Shown here: positions 47,936-58,969 of the stretch, piece after piece | Layout: the number at the start of each line of letters is the position of its first letter | Position numbering within the stretch: the first letter of the stretch is position 1 | Assembly (NCBI GenBank): GCA_035048485.1 | Contig: CM068581.1 | Location: forward strand, 3,506,430-3,570,429 | From: Pteria penguin | Lineage: Eukaryota > Mollusca > Bivalvia > Pterioida > Pteriidae | DNA: 64,000 nucleotides | Direction of reading: 5' to 3' | The notes under the pieces: generated by a model | What the model was told of the DNA's origin: nothing | The model's input: the letters and a program-made list of their open reading frames with translations, nothing else | Database searches by the model: none | Made by a program: the position numbers and the translations under genes

Positions 47936-48487
47936 TAGTGTTTATCCACCACCTAATGTCACCGTTTCCCACGGGAGGGGGGGGGGCACTTCCTATAAAC
48001 AAGGTATATACCGACGTGCGGCTGGAATGGGATATACTTTTAAGGCCACCCATTATATTGTTATCATTTTCCCTTCAAATATATAACAATTGGTATCTTT
48101 CAAATCACAAAATATATTAATAGATAAAACGCAGGTGGAGATTGCAAGAGAAGATATTTTTGAATATGAATGGGTATGCTTTTTACAATGGTCAGTACAT
48201 TAATGGGTACGTTTTACACTTCGCTCATTAATATATGAATGGGAAGGGTGCCGCACATACGTACCCAAAATCATTGCCAGTTAACCCCCCCCCTCCCCAC
48301 CGCACCCACCCACCCACCAAAAATGTCACGAGAATATAATACAGAACAATCAGTAAAGCTGATAAGTCAGTCAGATGAAATTAAATGATATGGTGCAGTT
48401 CTGAAAAACTGCTTTCTCTGTAATATCCTTTAACACATCACTAGGATTAACTTTGCCCTCACACGGTTCGGTTTTTGTGTTGTTAAA
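47936..48487. other. No gene recognised; C- and G-rich runs
   Basis: Contains a GGGGGGGG run near 47980 and a C-rich stretch with (CCCA)n near 48285-48320. Nothing else is seen. Confidence 0.5.
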
Positions 48488-48930
48488 TGCCATTAAATTC
48501 AGGAACAACTCCCTTCTCTCTCAAAGCACAATTATTTCTCTCTTTGTGCCATTTCCTCCATACCCCAACCGCCCATTTAGTATTGGACTTTGTATTTTTG
48601 CATTCCTGGCAATCCGTTAGTTCCTTTATTTCGCTTTCAGAGATGGGGGTTCAAAATGTTTGACGTGAATCATGCATATCATTAACTTCTGTCTTGGGTA
48701 TAGTATTTTAGTTCAATATTTCTGCCACAATATTTTTCATATCAAAATTCCCGACAGGCTCATCACTATCTATATCGTAGTTTTTAATGGTCTGCGAAAC
48801 GCTTATTCCAGAAAGACCCTCGAAATATGTTTGTTCATTTTCTAATTTATCGCAAATCTGTGTTAATGTAACATTATTTAAATCATCTTCAAGGAAATCA
48901 AGATCTTCACACGCACGGACTGCCATCACT
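48488..48930 (-). pseudogene. Possible DUF3504 / Crypton-like protein fragment
   Basis: Two minus-strand pieces. The right one (48929-48708) is a 73-codon acidic reading, MMAVRACEDLDFLEDDLNNV to FDMKNIVAEILN. The left one (48642-48488) reads SEIKELTDCQECKNTKSNTK then WAVGVWRKWHKERNNC. The NTK...WAV.VW..W..ER pattern resembles the N-terminal part of DUF3504 proteins, which derive from Crypton-type recombinases and are common in molluscs. A stop and unalignable sequence separate the pieces. This could be an old transposon piece or chance; the resemblance is short. Confidence 0.35.
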
Positions 48931-49149
48931 TACATTTAGTGATTATAAAAACAATGATTACTTATTCTTCAGGTTTTTCTTTATGCAAGTCACGTGATTT
49001 AGTTACTCGGGAGTAAATGAGAAGTGTTCATACTATGTTCATTTAAAGACTAGGTTTAGCAGTGGTGGATTCAAAAGCGGGGATCTACTTACCTGATCAT
49101 GACACAAGACATTTACATAATTTAACAATAATAACAAATAGGAACCAGG

Positions 49150-52102
49150 GTTGATTTTATAGAGAATGACATATTAACAGATGACATAAGAGATTTGATG
49201 GGCAGTTTTGAATATGAAAATGATTTAGATATTGGGGTTAGAAAAAATATGGACAATACAATTAATGCTTTTGGCAGAAACTTACTCAATTTATGTAAAT
49301 CAACAGGACTTAGAATAGTTAATGGAAGGCATCCGGGGGATCCCGAGGGTAGTTATTCATTTTGTGAGGCCAGAGGGACAAGCCTAATTGACTACGTTTT
49401 AACCGAAGCAAAGTATTTTAAATTCATAGTAGACTTTTCGACTGGTAACTTTACTACCTTTTCTGATCACGCATCTATAATCTTTGGACTGGACATTGAT
49501 GTTAGTATTAACCGTATCACTGACAATGAAGAAAGTGCATGCGAAGGTAGATGTTTGGCTAAGTCAGTAAAATGGGCAGATAGAAATACTGAACACATTA
49601 GAGAAGTGTTACTGCAAAATATATATTGTTTTAATGACTTAGTATCCATAGATATTAAATGTCAGGATGATGTTGATAAATGTGTAAATAGTTTTGTGAA
49701 GCTATTAATAATAATGTTTTACCCTATTGTGATGTACATGTAAATAGAATTAATACTCACCCAAGAAGCTGTGTGAAAAATGATAATGTTGTCAAAACGG
49801 ACAAACCTTGGTTTAATGAACCATGTAAACGTAAATATAATGAATATAAGAGTGCATTGTATAATTTTAATAAATGTAAATCCCCTTTCAACCATTCTGT
49901 ACTAGTTGAGAAAAAAGCAGCATATAAGAAAATGGAGCTTAGATTGAAGAGGCAGTATCAGCGTCATGAAGGCGATATGATTGAGTATTTAAGAAAACAT
50001 AATCCTAAGCAATTTCATAAATATTTTGCTAAGCGTAAAACTCATGTCTCAGATAAAATAAATTTAGACCAGTTTGTTGAACACTTTAGAAAATTGGGCG
50101 AAAATTTGATAAATAAAAATGTTAATACAACATGTTTTAACGTTCCTGAGCATGCAGTGTTTGAGGAACTTGATGCTTGTATCACAGAAAAAGAAATTGA
50201 ATACGCTATTAAAAACTTAAAAAGAAATAAGAGCTGCGGGGTAGATTGCATTGTGAATGAATTTTTTATAGATTGTAAAGATATAATTTTACCCCACCTG
50301 GTTGTGTTTTTAACTCCATTTTCAAATCAGGATTCTTCCCACAGTCTTGGTCAGAGGGTTGTATAATTCCAGTTTTTAAAAAGGGAGATGTCAATGATCC
50401 AAATAATTATAGAGGAATAACACTTGTCAGTTGCATGGGGAAATTGTTTACAGCAATTCTTAATAAAAGATTATTGGAATGGGACAAAAACTATAACGTT
50501 ATAACTGATGCACAGTTTGGTTTTAGACCTGGTATGGATATTCCACTGTTGATGCTATTTTTGTACTTCAGTCGTTAATTAATAAAACTTTAAAGAAAAA
50601 GGGTGGTAGACTCTATTGTTGTTTTATAGATTATAAAAAGGCTTTTGACCTAATTGATAGATCAAATCTTTGGTGCAAACTAATAAAGCAGGGTATCCAG
50701 GGTAAAATGTTCAAATTTATCCAGTCTCTCTATGAAAATGTTAAATCTTGTGTAAAACACAAAGGGGTTTTATCAGATTATTTTAAAAAACAATATCGGT
50801 TTATTTCAAGGTGAGGTATTATCACCGATTTTTGTATTCTCTATATGTCAATGATTGTGAGTCACATTTTATTAGTGAACATTGTACATCAATTGAAATT
50901 AATTTGATCAACTTATTTTTGTTAATGTACGCTGATGACATGGTATTGTTCGCTGAAACACCACATAACTTGCAACATATGCTAGACTCTCTACATAGTT
51001 ATAATGACATTTGTAAACTTACATTAAATGTTGACAAAACTAAAATTATGATTTTTAGAAACGGTGGTCAAATAAAAGATAACGAAAATTGGCAATATAA
51101 TGGTAGAAATATTCAAATAGTAAATCAATTTAGCTACCTCGGTATGCTTTTAAACTATAATGGAAAGTTTAACGTCACGCAAAAGCATGCAGCTGATCAA
51201 GGAAGAAAAGCATATTTCGCAATTTCTAACAAATTAAAAAACCATAATTTTAACACTGAAACACAATGTTCTATTTTTGATACATATGTATATAGTATTC
51301 TTAATTATGCCTCTGAGGTATGGGGTTTCCATAAAGCCCCAGATGTTGAAAAACTACATATTGTTTTTTTGTAAAAAGGTGTTGGGTGTAAAGAAAAATA
51401 CATGTAATGCTTTGGTATATTATGAACTTGGCAGACTTAAAGCTTCCTTTACACATTTTACGAAAACTTAAAATCATAAAATTTTGGGTGAAATTGAAAA
51501 ATACTGATAATTGCATTCTTAAATCTTGTTTACAAGACAGAGTATTATTCTGTGATGATTGGGTGCTTAATATTAAAGCAGAGCTATGTAAACTTGGGCT
51601 TGGATATATTTTTGAGGAAGATCATGCTGATAACAATTTATATAAGATAATTGAACAAAGATTTTTTGATGTATATAAACAAGAGATGTTATCTATAATT
51701 CATAACGTATCAAAAGGTGAAATGCAACAACATCTAGTCTACAATTTTTGTATACAATATTATTTATGTAAGCCAATCGATAATCTATATAAGATATACA
51801 TAGCACGTTTCAGATTGTCATCTCATACGCTTAATATTGAAAATGGACGATATAGAAACGAAATAAGATCTAATAGATTGTGTTCGTTATGTAATTTCAA
51901 TGATATTGAAGACGAATTGCATTTTATACTCACTTGTCCATTTTATCATGATTTAAGACAAATGTATATCAAGCCATACTATTATAGAAAACCCATTGTA
52001 TTTAAATTAGTTCAATTGCTTAGTGTTAATAACGTAAACGAATTACAGAAGTTGGGTAAATACTTGTATATATCATGTAAAAGAAGAAATGATAACATAT
52101 AA
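49150..52102 (+). pseudogene. LINE copy 2: APE endonuclease, RT and zinc knuckle (longest copy)
   Basis: Non-LTR retrotransposon polyprotein broken by several frameshifts. First comes the C-terminal half of an APE-type endonuclease with GSYSFCEARGTSLIDYVLTE and a SDHAS box. Then a linker with KPWFNEPCKRKYNEYKSALY, and RT boxes CIIPVFKKGDVNDPNNYRGI, DAQFGFRPGM, CFIDYKKAFDLIDRS, LFQGEVLSPIFVFSLYVND and the catalytic MYADDMVLFAETPHNLQ near 50930, followed by NVDKTKIMIFR. The end has a CCHC-like knuckle (LCSLCNFNDIEDELHFILTC) near 51890 and stops at 52100. Frameshifts are visible near 49710, 50310, 50535, 50790 and 51375. The 5' half of the endonuclease is missing. I do not assign the clade. Confidence 0.9.
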
Positions 52103-52240
52103 TTCCACTATATCTGTTCACTCCCATTCTGTATTATGTTCTGTTCACCTTGTACATATTGTATATATTATATATATTGTAATATCATGTAACCGATGTG
52201 TTATTTGACATAAGGAATAAAGAAATGAAAATAATTCTTA
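52103..52240 (+). other. LINE copy 2 3' UTR
   Basis: A short AT-rich trailer after the stop with AATAAA at 52216-52221 and TGAAAATAA-type sequence. The LINE end lies near 52240. From there to 52733 I see no gene or repeat. Confidence 0.6.
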
Positions 52241-52747
52241 TTTGATTATTATGCCACGCCTCAATGTACTGTAAATTCCATACAATCAAATTCGAATTCT
52301 GTAAATATTACTTAAAACTGCAGTGTTCAGACTTCAATTGCCTTCAGAACGACAATTAAACTCATAATTTGTTTCAACTATAGTATTAACAATTTGTGTA
52401 TCACACGTCATATAACTGCTAACTGCCGTCAATGATCTCTTGTTCATTAGATTTGTCTTGAAGTGAAAAAATATGATTAGTATGGCTGTGACTTCCATTG
52501 TGTATGATTAAACTATGTTTATTAATTATATAATGCAAAGAAATGTCTGCTTCCACTTTGTGTAGAAAGTTTTGTTGTCACAGATATACCCTATTTATAC
52601 CAAGCCGGAGATTGGATGTCCTACATTTAACGAAAAACTATGTAAAATTCAAAGCGGACGCGAATCTCAGAAGTCACGTTTTATGCCTAACAACATGTCC
52701 AACATTACATATATGTATTTGAACCTGCTATTCCATAGAAATTATAA

Positions 52748-53020
52748 GCCGGAGTGGCCTAGTGGTATCGCGCTGGACTCCTGATCGGGGGCCGGGGTTC
52801 GAGTCCTGCTCTGGTCATGCCGGTGTCATGTCTTTCGGATGAGACAGTAAAAACAGAGACCCCGTGTCGTGGTATGCATGGCACGTTGAAGATCCCTCAC
52901 TGCTTCGGGTGGGTCCGTTGCAAAGGTCAAAATTTCTATGTCCCGCATCAGGCAGATGCCGTCACCATATACGTGAAATATTCGTTAAACAAAAATCAAT
53001 CAATCAATCAATCAATCAAT
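52748..53020 (+). mobile_element. tRNA-derived SINE with (AATC)n tail and target-site duplication
   Basis: The head is tRNA-like, with a box A of TGGCCTAGTGG type (52755-52765) and box B GGTTCGAGTCC (about 52796-52806). The body contains TTTCGGATGAGACAGTAAAA and GCACGTTGAAGATCCCTCAC, which resembles a conserved central domain of widespread mollusc SINEs as I recall it. The tail is (AATC)n at 52998-53020. CATAGAAATTATAA precedes it (52734-52747) and CATAGAAATTACAA follows (53021-53034), a 14-bp duplication with one change, as expected from LINE-mediated insertion. Pol III would transcribe it from the internal boxes. Confidence 0.9.
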
Positions 53021-53429
53021 CATAGAAATTACAATAAACTCCAATATGAAATTAAAAATGATCATTTGCCCTCATACGTTCAACTACGTTTGTAAATGAC
53101 GCTTAACTCAGTATCACAAGCTATCACTTATAATTCTATGTTATCACCCTCATTTCATTCTAAATTTTATTTAAAACATTGATTCATAAAACCAAATAGT
53201 GAAACTGATTTTAAATTCGTATGATTAATCCAGATGATTAAAAAACTAAACAAATTCATTTCTGAGTGCCTATCAGGATTTTCAATCCTTTTTTATTATT
53301 ACTTAATTCAAATTGCAAAGCTTGTCAATGGGTCGTCTCTGTGTTTTGGGCATTCACGACAGGGGTTGCTATCCCAACAGAGGACGTTGACTGCTCCAGG
53401 GCACATTGTATAACCTCTGAGATTCTGGG

Positions 53430-54135
53430 AATAATCATTATAGGTGTTGTGGGTGCTGCAGTGACCGTATGCCAGCGGTCTGGGAATAATCGTTATGGGT
53501 GTTGTGGGTGCTGCAGTGACCGTATGCCAGCGGTCTGGGAATAATCGTTATGGGTGCTGTGGGTGCTGCAGTGACCGTATGCCAGCGGTCTGGGAATAAT
53601 CGTTATGGGTGCTGTGGGTGCTGCAGTGGCCGTATGCCAGCGGTCTGGGAATAATCGTTATGGGTGTTGTGGGTGCTGCAGTGACCGTATGCCAGCGGTC
53701 TGGGAATAATCGTTATGGGTGCTGTGGGTGCTGCAGTGACCGTATGACAGCGGTCTGGGAATAATCGTTATGGGTGTTGTGGGTGCTGCAGTGGCCGTAT
53801 GCCAGCGGTCTGGGAATAATCATTATGGGTGTTGTGGGTGCTGCAGTGGCCGTATGCCAGCGGTCTGGGAATAATCATTATGGGTGTTGTGGGTGCTGCA
53901 GTGACCGTATGCCAGCGGTCTGGAAATAATCGTTATGGGTGTTGTGGGTGCTGCAGTGACCGTATGCCAGCGGTCTGGGAATAATCATTATGGGTGTTGT
54001 GGGTGCTGCAGTGGCCGTATGCCAGCGGTCTGGGAATAATCGTTATGGGTGTTGTGGGTGCTGCAGTGACCGTATGCCAGCGGTCTGGGAATAATCATTA
54101 TGGGTGCTGTGGGTGCTGCAGTGGCCGTATGCCAG
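53430..54135. repeat. 55-bp GC-rich minisatellite
   Basis: About 13 copies of a 55-bp unit with GGGAATAATCGTTATGGGTG, TTGTGGGTGCTGCAGTG and CCGTATGCCAGCGGTCT. Differences are few (CGTTATG/CATTATG, GACCG/GGCCG, TTG/CTG), so it is young. It is the most GC-rich tandem array in the window. The flanks 53035-53429 and 54136-54690 hold no gene, only a GAA/(AAAC)n microsatellite near 54330-54365. Confidence 0.95.
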
Positions 54136-54689
54136 TCCCTTTGTAACACTTAGACCCTCTCCATTCCCTCCCTCCATGGTCTTAAACCTTACCGATGATT
54201 AGGTATTAAAGTAACAATTAGATTTCCATAGGGCTACATGTTAATAAATTAAGAAGTTTCTATGAAAAACAGTATCATTTGAAGCTCGTTTTATATTTCA
54301 GTAAGAAAAGAGACTCCCATTAAAGTAAAAAGAAGAAGAAGAAAAAAAACAAACAAACAAACAAACTTAAAGACTATTTCGCCATGACTTCACATTTTCA
54401 TAATTTGTCTTGTTCCAACTTATCTTTAGTCCGCAGAAAATGTGATTGCTGAAAATACCTTAACCCTTGATGTGAAAAATACTGACCCATTAAATAAATT
54501 TAATTATTGTTACTTGTCAAAAAGACAAACCATAAATAACATTTCATTCAAAAAGATGTACCTAGCAGTTATATCCACTCAGAAGCCTGGGATTTTTCAT
54601 CCCGAAAAGGACATGGGGTAAGCCAAACGCTTACATGACTCCAATCAAGGTCAGTTGGTACATTGATGTCTGATACTGTGTTTGAAGAG

Positions 54690-56405
54690 TTACTAACAAA
54701 GAAGTGTCTGATATCATTGTATGCCTTAAGAGAAGAAAGAGCTGCGCAGTAGATCTTGTGTTGAATGAATCACTCCTAGATTGTAAAGATATTTTATTAC
54801 CATTACCAGATCATCTAATAATAAAAACTCACATTCCACACATTTACTATTCAACCATTTGAAATGGGTCAGGTGGCCGAAAAGACGCATTTTAAAAACA
54901 TAAAAATTGTCCTTTCGTAGAAATCAAAATGATATGCTTGCTTCTATTGATGTATGCAGATGACATGTTTATCTTTGGGTAAACGCCACGGAATTTACAG
55001 GAAATGTTGGATGAGCTACATGAGTATAATCAGAAATGGAAATTAATTTTTAACACTGACAAAACCAATATCACTGCATTTAGAAAGGGCGCGAAATTAC
55101 GATGTGATGAGAAATGATTTCATGATGGTAATGAACTGGAAATATTTGACAAATTTTGTTATTTGGATATGATTTTTAATTACAACGAGAAGTAACTTAA
55201 GAACACATCACAGTTAAGAAAAGAAAAGCATATCTTCTATTGGTTAACACATTTAGGGAATTCTCTTTTATTAACCTTGAAATCAAATGTTCATTATGCG
55301 ATAACTTATGTAGCCAGTATATTTACTTATGGTGCAGAAGTTTGGGGTTTACATAAAGTCCAAGACATAGAGAAAATACAAAATATGTTTTGTAAAGCAA
55401 TATGCTGGAGTCTCTTTGTAATAGCAAGGTCTACTTTGAATTGCGTCACTCCCAAATGAGAAAATACAGAAAACTTTCTAAAGTATTGGTTAAAGTTAAA
55501 AGGTACTGTATACTATGAGCGTGTTATAACAAAAGAATGTAGATGACAGCTGGATACAGTCAATTAGAAATATATCTAGTGGGTTAGGTATAGGGTAAAT
55601 ATTCTATGCTGAATATCATAAAGGAATGTATGCCACCATTAACTAAAGATTCATTGATTCTACTGTGCAATATTTCTTATCAGATATCACTAATAGCCTC
55701 AAAGGTTTCATATACCAACATTGTATACAAAACTACATACTAAAACCTATAGACAAGAATAGTAAACAACTGATAACAAAATTTCGAATAAGTGGACGTG
55801 ATTTCGATTTTGAAACGGTACATGTAGATACAACAGACAAACTAGAAATCGTACTATCTCGGGCCTTTCCGTCGCATACCGGAAAAACAACCTCGAATGT
55901 ATTACGGTGGATTAAGCAGCACGGCACCCATATAAATACAGATAACAACTTGCTCATATTAATAAATAACATAACAACTTGATCATGTTAGTAAATAACA
56001 TAAAACTTTTATCTGCTACTTATTTTGATCTTTGGAAAACTGAATTCTGTTGAAAGAATATGGAATACTAAAATCGAAATCTGCCATCTTGTCAGAATTT
56101 TTAACATCCGGTGTTTCGTAATACATTCGAGGTTGTTTTTCTGAGCTTGCCGGAAAGGCCAGAGAAGGTGCGATTAACAAATTAATTCGCACCGAGTGTG
56201 TTTTTTTTTTTGTAATTTAAACGAAGTTGAAGACGAATATCATTTCATTTTAAAATGTCTATTTTACAACGATATAAAAAAGTTTAACTTTCGACCTAAC
56301 TTTTTCAAATTATTTCAAATATTATCTTCTATTAATGTTAAAGAATTAAGACATTTAGAAAAATACTTATTTGAATTGTGTCTAAGAAGAAAACTACGTT
56401 TGTGA
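54690..56405 (+). pseudogene. LINE copy 3, heavily decayed, split by an inverted-repeat element
   Basis: Pieces in order match LINE copy 2: RRKSCAVDLVLNESLLDCKD (near 54730), MYADDMFIFG (near 54955), FNTDKTNITAFRKGAK, FCYLDMIFNYNEK, GAEVWGLHKVQDIEKIQNMF (near 55335), IYQHCIQNYILKPIDKNSKQ then RFRIS-like KFRISGRDFDFE (55700-55820). After the insert at 55845-56176 the reading resumes INKLIRTECV and NLNEVEDEYHFILKC to the terminal TGA at 56403. The part before the palm is reduced, with many stops and frameshifts. Confidence 0.85.
55845..56176. mobile_element. MITE-like element, about 332 bp, inserted in LINE copy 3
   Basis: The left end holds CTATCTCGGGCCTTTCCG and AAAAACAACCTCGAATGTAT. The right end is the reverse complement over about 50 bp (CATTCGAGGTTGTTTTTCTG and CCGGAAAGGCCAGAG). 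It splits the LINE reading at one point. ACAAACTA before (55837-55844) and ACAAATTA after (56177-56184) form an 8-bp duplication with one mismatch, hAT-like in length. No transposase is present. Confidence 0.75.
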
Positions 56406-56502
56406 TATTTGTTTGATATGAGACTGGTATATGTATATAAATTTACATGTATATGTATGTATGTCTGTACGTGTACATACTAATTCATTCATTTCCATGT
56501 AA

Positions 56503-56800
56503 AGATGATGGATAAATCCAAACCACAAGTCCAAAAATCATAAAACCAGAGGACATACAAAATCAATGAAAATGAAAAACAAATGGAAAATAACAAAATA
56601 TGTCTACTTAAAGAGCATATGTGAACCCCTGTGATGGAGTGAGATCAGGTGCCCGGGGAGAGTGAGCATTTCCTGCTTGCTAGCAACACCCGTCACATAT
56701 ACCCAGTAGAAAGAGTCAGATCGTGTAAATTCCATATGTATTTATATATGGAGAAGTCGAAGTAGGTAACCTTCTAGTATAGAAGGTGTCAAATCTGTGT
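56503..56800 (-). mobile_element. PLE family B 3' tail attached to an RT fragment
   Basis: Full tail, minus orientation, from GTAAAGATGATGGATAAATC to the CTTCTAGTATAGAAGG palindrome, contiguous with the RT remnant on its right. Confidence 0.9.
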
Positions 56801-57430
56801 AAAATGATAGGAATCGGTCTCAGTCCAGAATATCATTTAAAAGTCTGGATAACGAGATATCATATGGAGTAGTAAGAGTCTCGTAACGACCATAGAATTT
56901 CCTCAGTGACGTTGCTAGTCTAGCACATATATAACCCAGGTTGAGCAGCTTAACTGAAAGTCGCCTAGCCCTCAGAACAAAGTCACTGTAATTTGAACAT
57001 GCTCTGGAATAACGTATTAACTGAGATATGAATACGCCATATGCGGGCGATGATGGAATGTTGCTACTTATGAAAGGAAAGTTTGTGATAGCGAAATTGA
57101 AATCGTCACGTTTGTCATAGAGTGAGGTGTTCAATTGACCATTAATGTCGAAAGACAACATAATATCTAAATACGAAGTAGAATTACTACTTTCTGTGGT
57201 TTCTTTGACCTTAAGTTCACTTGGATAGATGATGCTAAGGTAATCCGCGAATGAAGGATTATTAATTGAAAGCAAGTCAGCTATATATCTGTAAGTAAAA
57301 TTGAAGCCAAGAGCCAATTGTTTTTTTCCTTGCGAAAGCAAAGACTGAATGAATTCAGCTTCGTATGAGTAAAGGAATATGTCAGCCAGAAGCGGAGCAC
57401 AGTTAGTGCCCATTGGAATGCCGACAATGT
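56801..57430 (-). pseudogene. PLE family B RT, C-terminal third, with mutated catalytic box
   Basis: Open minus-strand reading from the IVGIPMGTNCAPLLADIFLY box (57430) through TYRYIADLLSINNP, SSNSTSYLDIMLSFDINGQL and FISQLIRYSRACSN to LSRLLNDILD and a stop at 56820. It is about 95% like the copy at 31.4-31.97 kb but without its frameshifts. The catalytic YIDD of the other copy is YIAD here, so the first metal-binding Asp of motif C is lost. It is 5'-truncated within motif B; the sequence beyond 57430 is unrelated. Confidence 0.9.
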
Positions 57431-57659
57431 GATTATATATGTGACTCACTTACAATTAATATTACTGTCATATATATCGAATAGAAATAGTGAAACACCC
57501 AACACCCGGGAGTACAATGGACCTTGGATCTCATTGAATACATACATACACGCATATATTCATCAATGTACATAAGGTCAGACTAATAGCAAAAGTTGTT
57601 AAGTATTAATGATGGCGATGACAATCATTACATGAATATGAAAATAAAAACATGATACA
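57431..57659. other. No gene recognised
   Basis: AT-rich spacer between the PLE and LINE remnants. It shares about 25 bp near 57510-57535 (inverted) with the microsatellite spacer at 42430. Nothing else is seen. Confidence 0.5.
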
Positions 57660-58480
57660 TGATTAGATCTTTTTTCTTAGATTAAAAGCATGTTTGGCAA
57701 ATTTACCCAGGTTACATAGATCTATTGTGTTATTTGTACTTAAAAGTTGTACTAATTTGAAGACAGAGGGTTTGCGATAATAATAAGGCTTCAAATACTT
57801 AACTCTCAGATTGTTGTAATAGGGAAATATCGAGATAAAAAGGAATTCATCTTCAATTTCTGTAATACAAGTAGGACAGGTGCGTCTTTGTAAAGGTATA
57901 TTTCTGTAACGACCAGTTTCAACAGATAAACAGTGTGATGAAAGTCTGATTTTACTAATATATTTCTTGTACTGGTTAAAAGAGGTTTCTTGAGATATGA
58001 TTGTAGTATAATTTGATCAATAGAACATTTATGTTTGTACATAAAACATTTAGGTGAAGTGTTGATTTCAGATAAAATTGACTATTTGTAAACATCCATA
58101 AGTCTCTCATTTACAGTAGCAACAGTATACTTGACATTCAGATTAAAAACATTATTCCAAACATTATTTAGACCCAATTCTGAGAATACATTGTATACAT
58201 TAGCAACCCAATTTTTACAATTTGGCTTATCTATAAATTCACATGTCAACTCATTCAGACAAGATTTTAATATGCAATTATCTGAATGCATAATCTTAAG
58301 CCAATATTTGATGATTTTTAGTTTTCTAAAAGACATCAGAGGTTGTCTTCCAAGCTCACTATACACCATGGCATTTGGTGTGGATCTTTTAACACCTAAA
58401 ATGTTTTGTCAATAATCTAAGTGTACTTTCTCTAAATCCGGGGCAGAGTGAATTCCCTATATTTCACATCCATAATTGGT
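57660..58480 (-). pseudogene. LINE copy 4, C-terminal part
   Basis: The minus-strand reading begins near NYGCEI (58480) and APDLEKVHLDY. Then come LGVKRSTPNAMVYSELGRQP, KLKIIKYWLKIMHSDNCILK (open 58369-58082), a decayed middle, the knuckle CPTCITEIEDEFLFISIFPY (near 57860) and RVKYLKPYYYRKPSVFKLVQ, ending near LRKK at about 57670. The order equals LINE copy 2 from 51300 to 52100. A TAG replaces the Trp codon of the EVWGFH box, and further frameshifts occur. Confidence 0.85.
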
Positions 58481-58590
58481 AATACTTGCTATATGCGTGT
58501 TCAATTAAGTAAATTCCTTCACTTTCTGCGGCCAAGTTGTCATGCCTACGATTAGCTAATGATTGGCTATTAAAAGTCTATTTTTGTGGA

Positions 58591-58760
58591 GCTCGGGTAG
58601 CTCAGTCAGTTAGAGGGTCGGATGCATGACAGCTAGGTGATTCGGTACCATAGGTCGTGGGTTAGCTCGGGTAGCTCAGTCGGTTAGAGGGTCGGATGTA
58701 TGACAGCTAGGTGATTCGGTACCATAGGTGGTGGGTTCGAGTCCCAGACGGGGAAGGAAT
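58591..58760 (+). repeat. Tandem duplication of a tRNA-like (SINE-head) sequence
   Basis: Two copies start GCTCGGGTAGCTCAGTCGGT (box A-like TAGCTCAGTC-GG) at 58591 and 58666. Both continue with GGTCGGATG, GACAGCTAGGTGATTCGG and ACCATAGGT. Only the second continues into box B GGTTCGAGTCCC (about 58735-58746). The first stops at GTGGGTT, where the second begins. The distance between the boxes is longer than in a normal tRNA, and the ends do not form a clear acceptor stem, so I call it a SINE head or tRNA relic rather than a tRNA gene. Confidence 0.55.
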
Positions 58761-58916
58761 ATAAGTGAAATATAGGGTGCCTTGTTAGCTGTAGTGTCTT
58801 TGTGCTTTATATATATATACATCATCGAAAACAAACATTACCGCTATATCCATCATCGAAAATATACATTTATATATATATAACTACATCAGCCTCGAAA
58901 ATGTCCAATGTATTCC

Positions 58917-58968
58917 GTCAGAGCAGAGACATATATACACATGTGTACATATGTCTCTGGTCAGAGTT
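58917..58968. repeat. Isolated palindromic relative of the 34-bp satellite
   Basis: GTCAGAGCAGAGACATATAT and ACACATGTGTACATATGTCT with CTGGTCAGAG form an inverted repeat around ACACATGTGT. The arms match the CAGAGACATAT part of the array at 24885-26998. Confidence 0.5.
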
Positions 58969-58969
58969 A

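Noticed and set aside
52748..52820. Functional tRNA gene
   Set aside because: A and B boxes are present but there is no paired acceptor stem, and the sequence continues into a SINE body with a target-site duplication.
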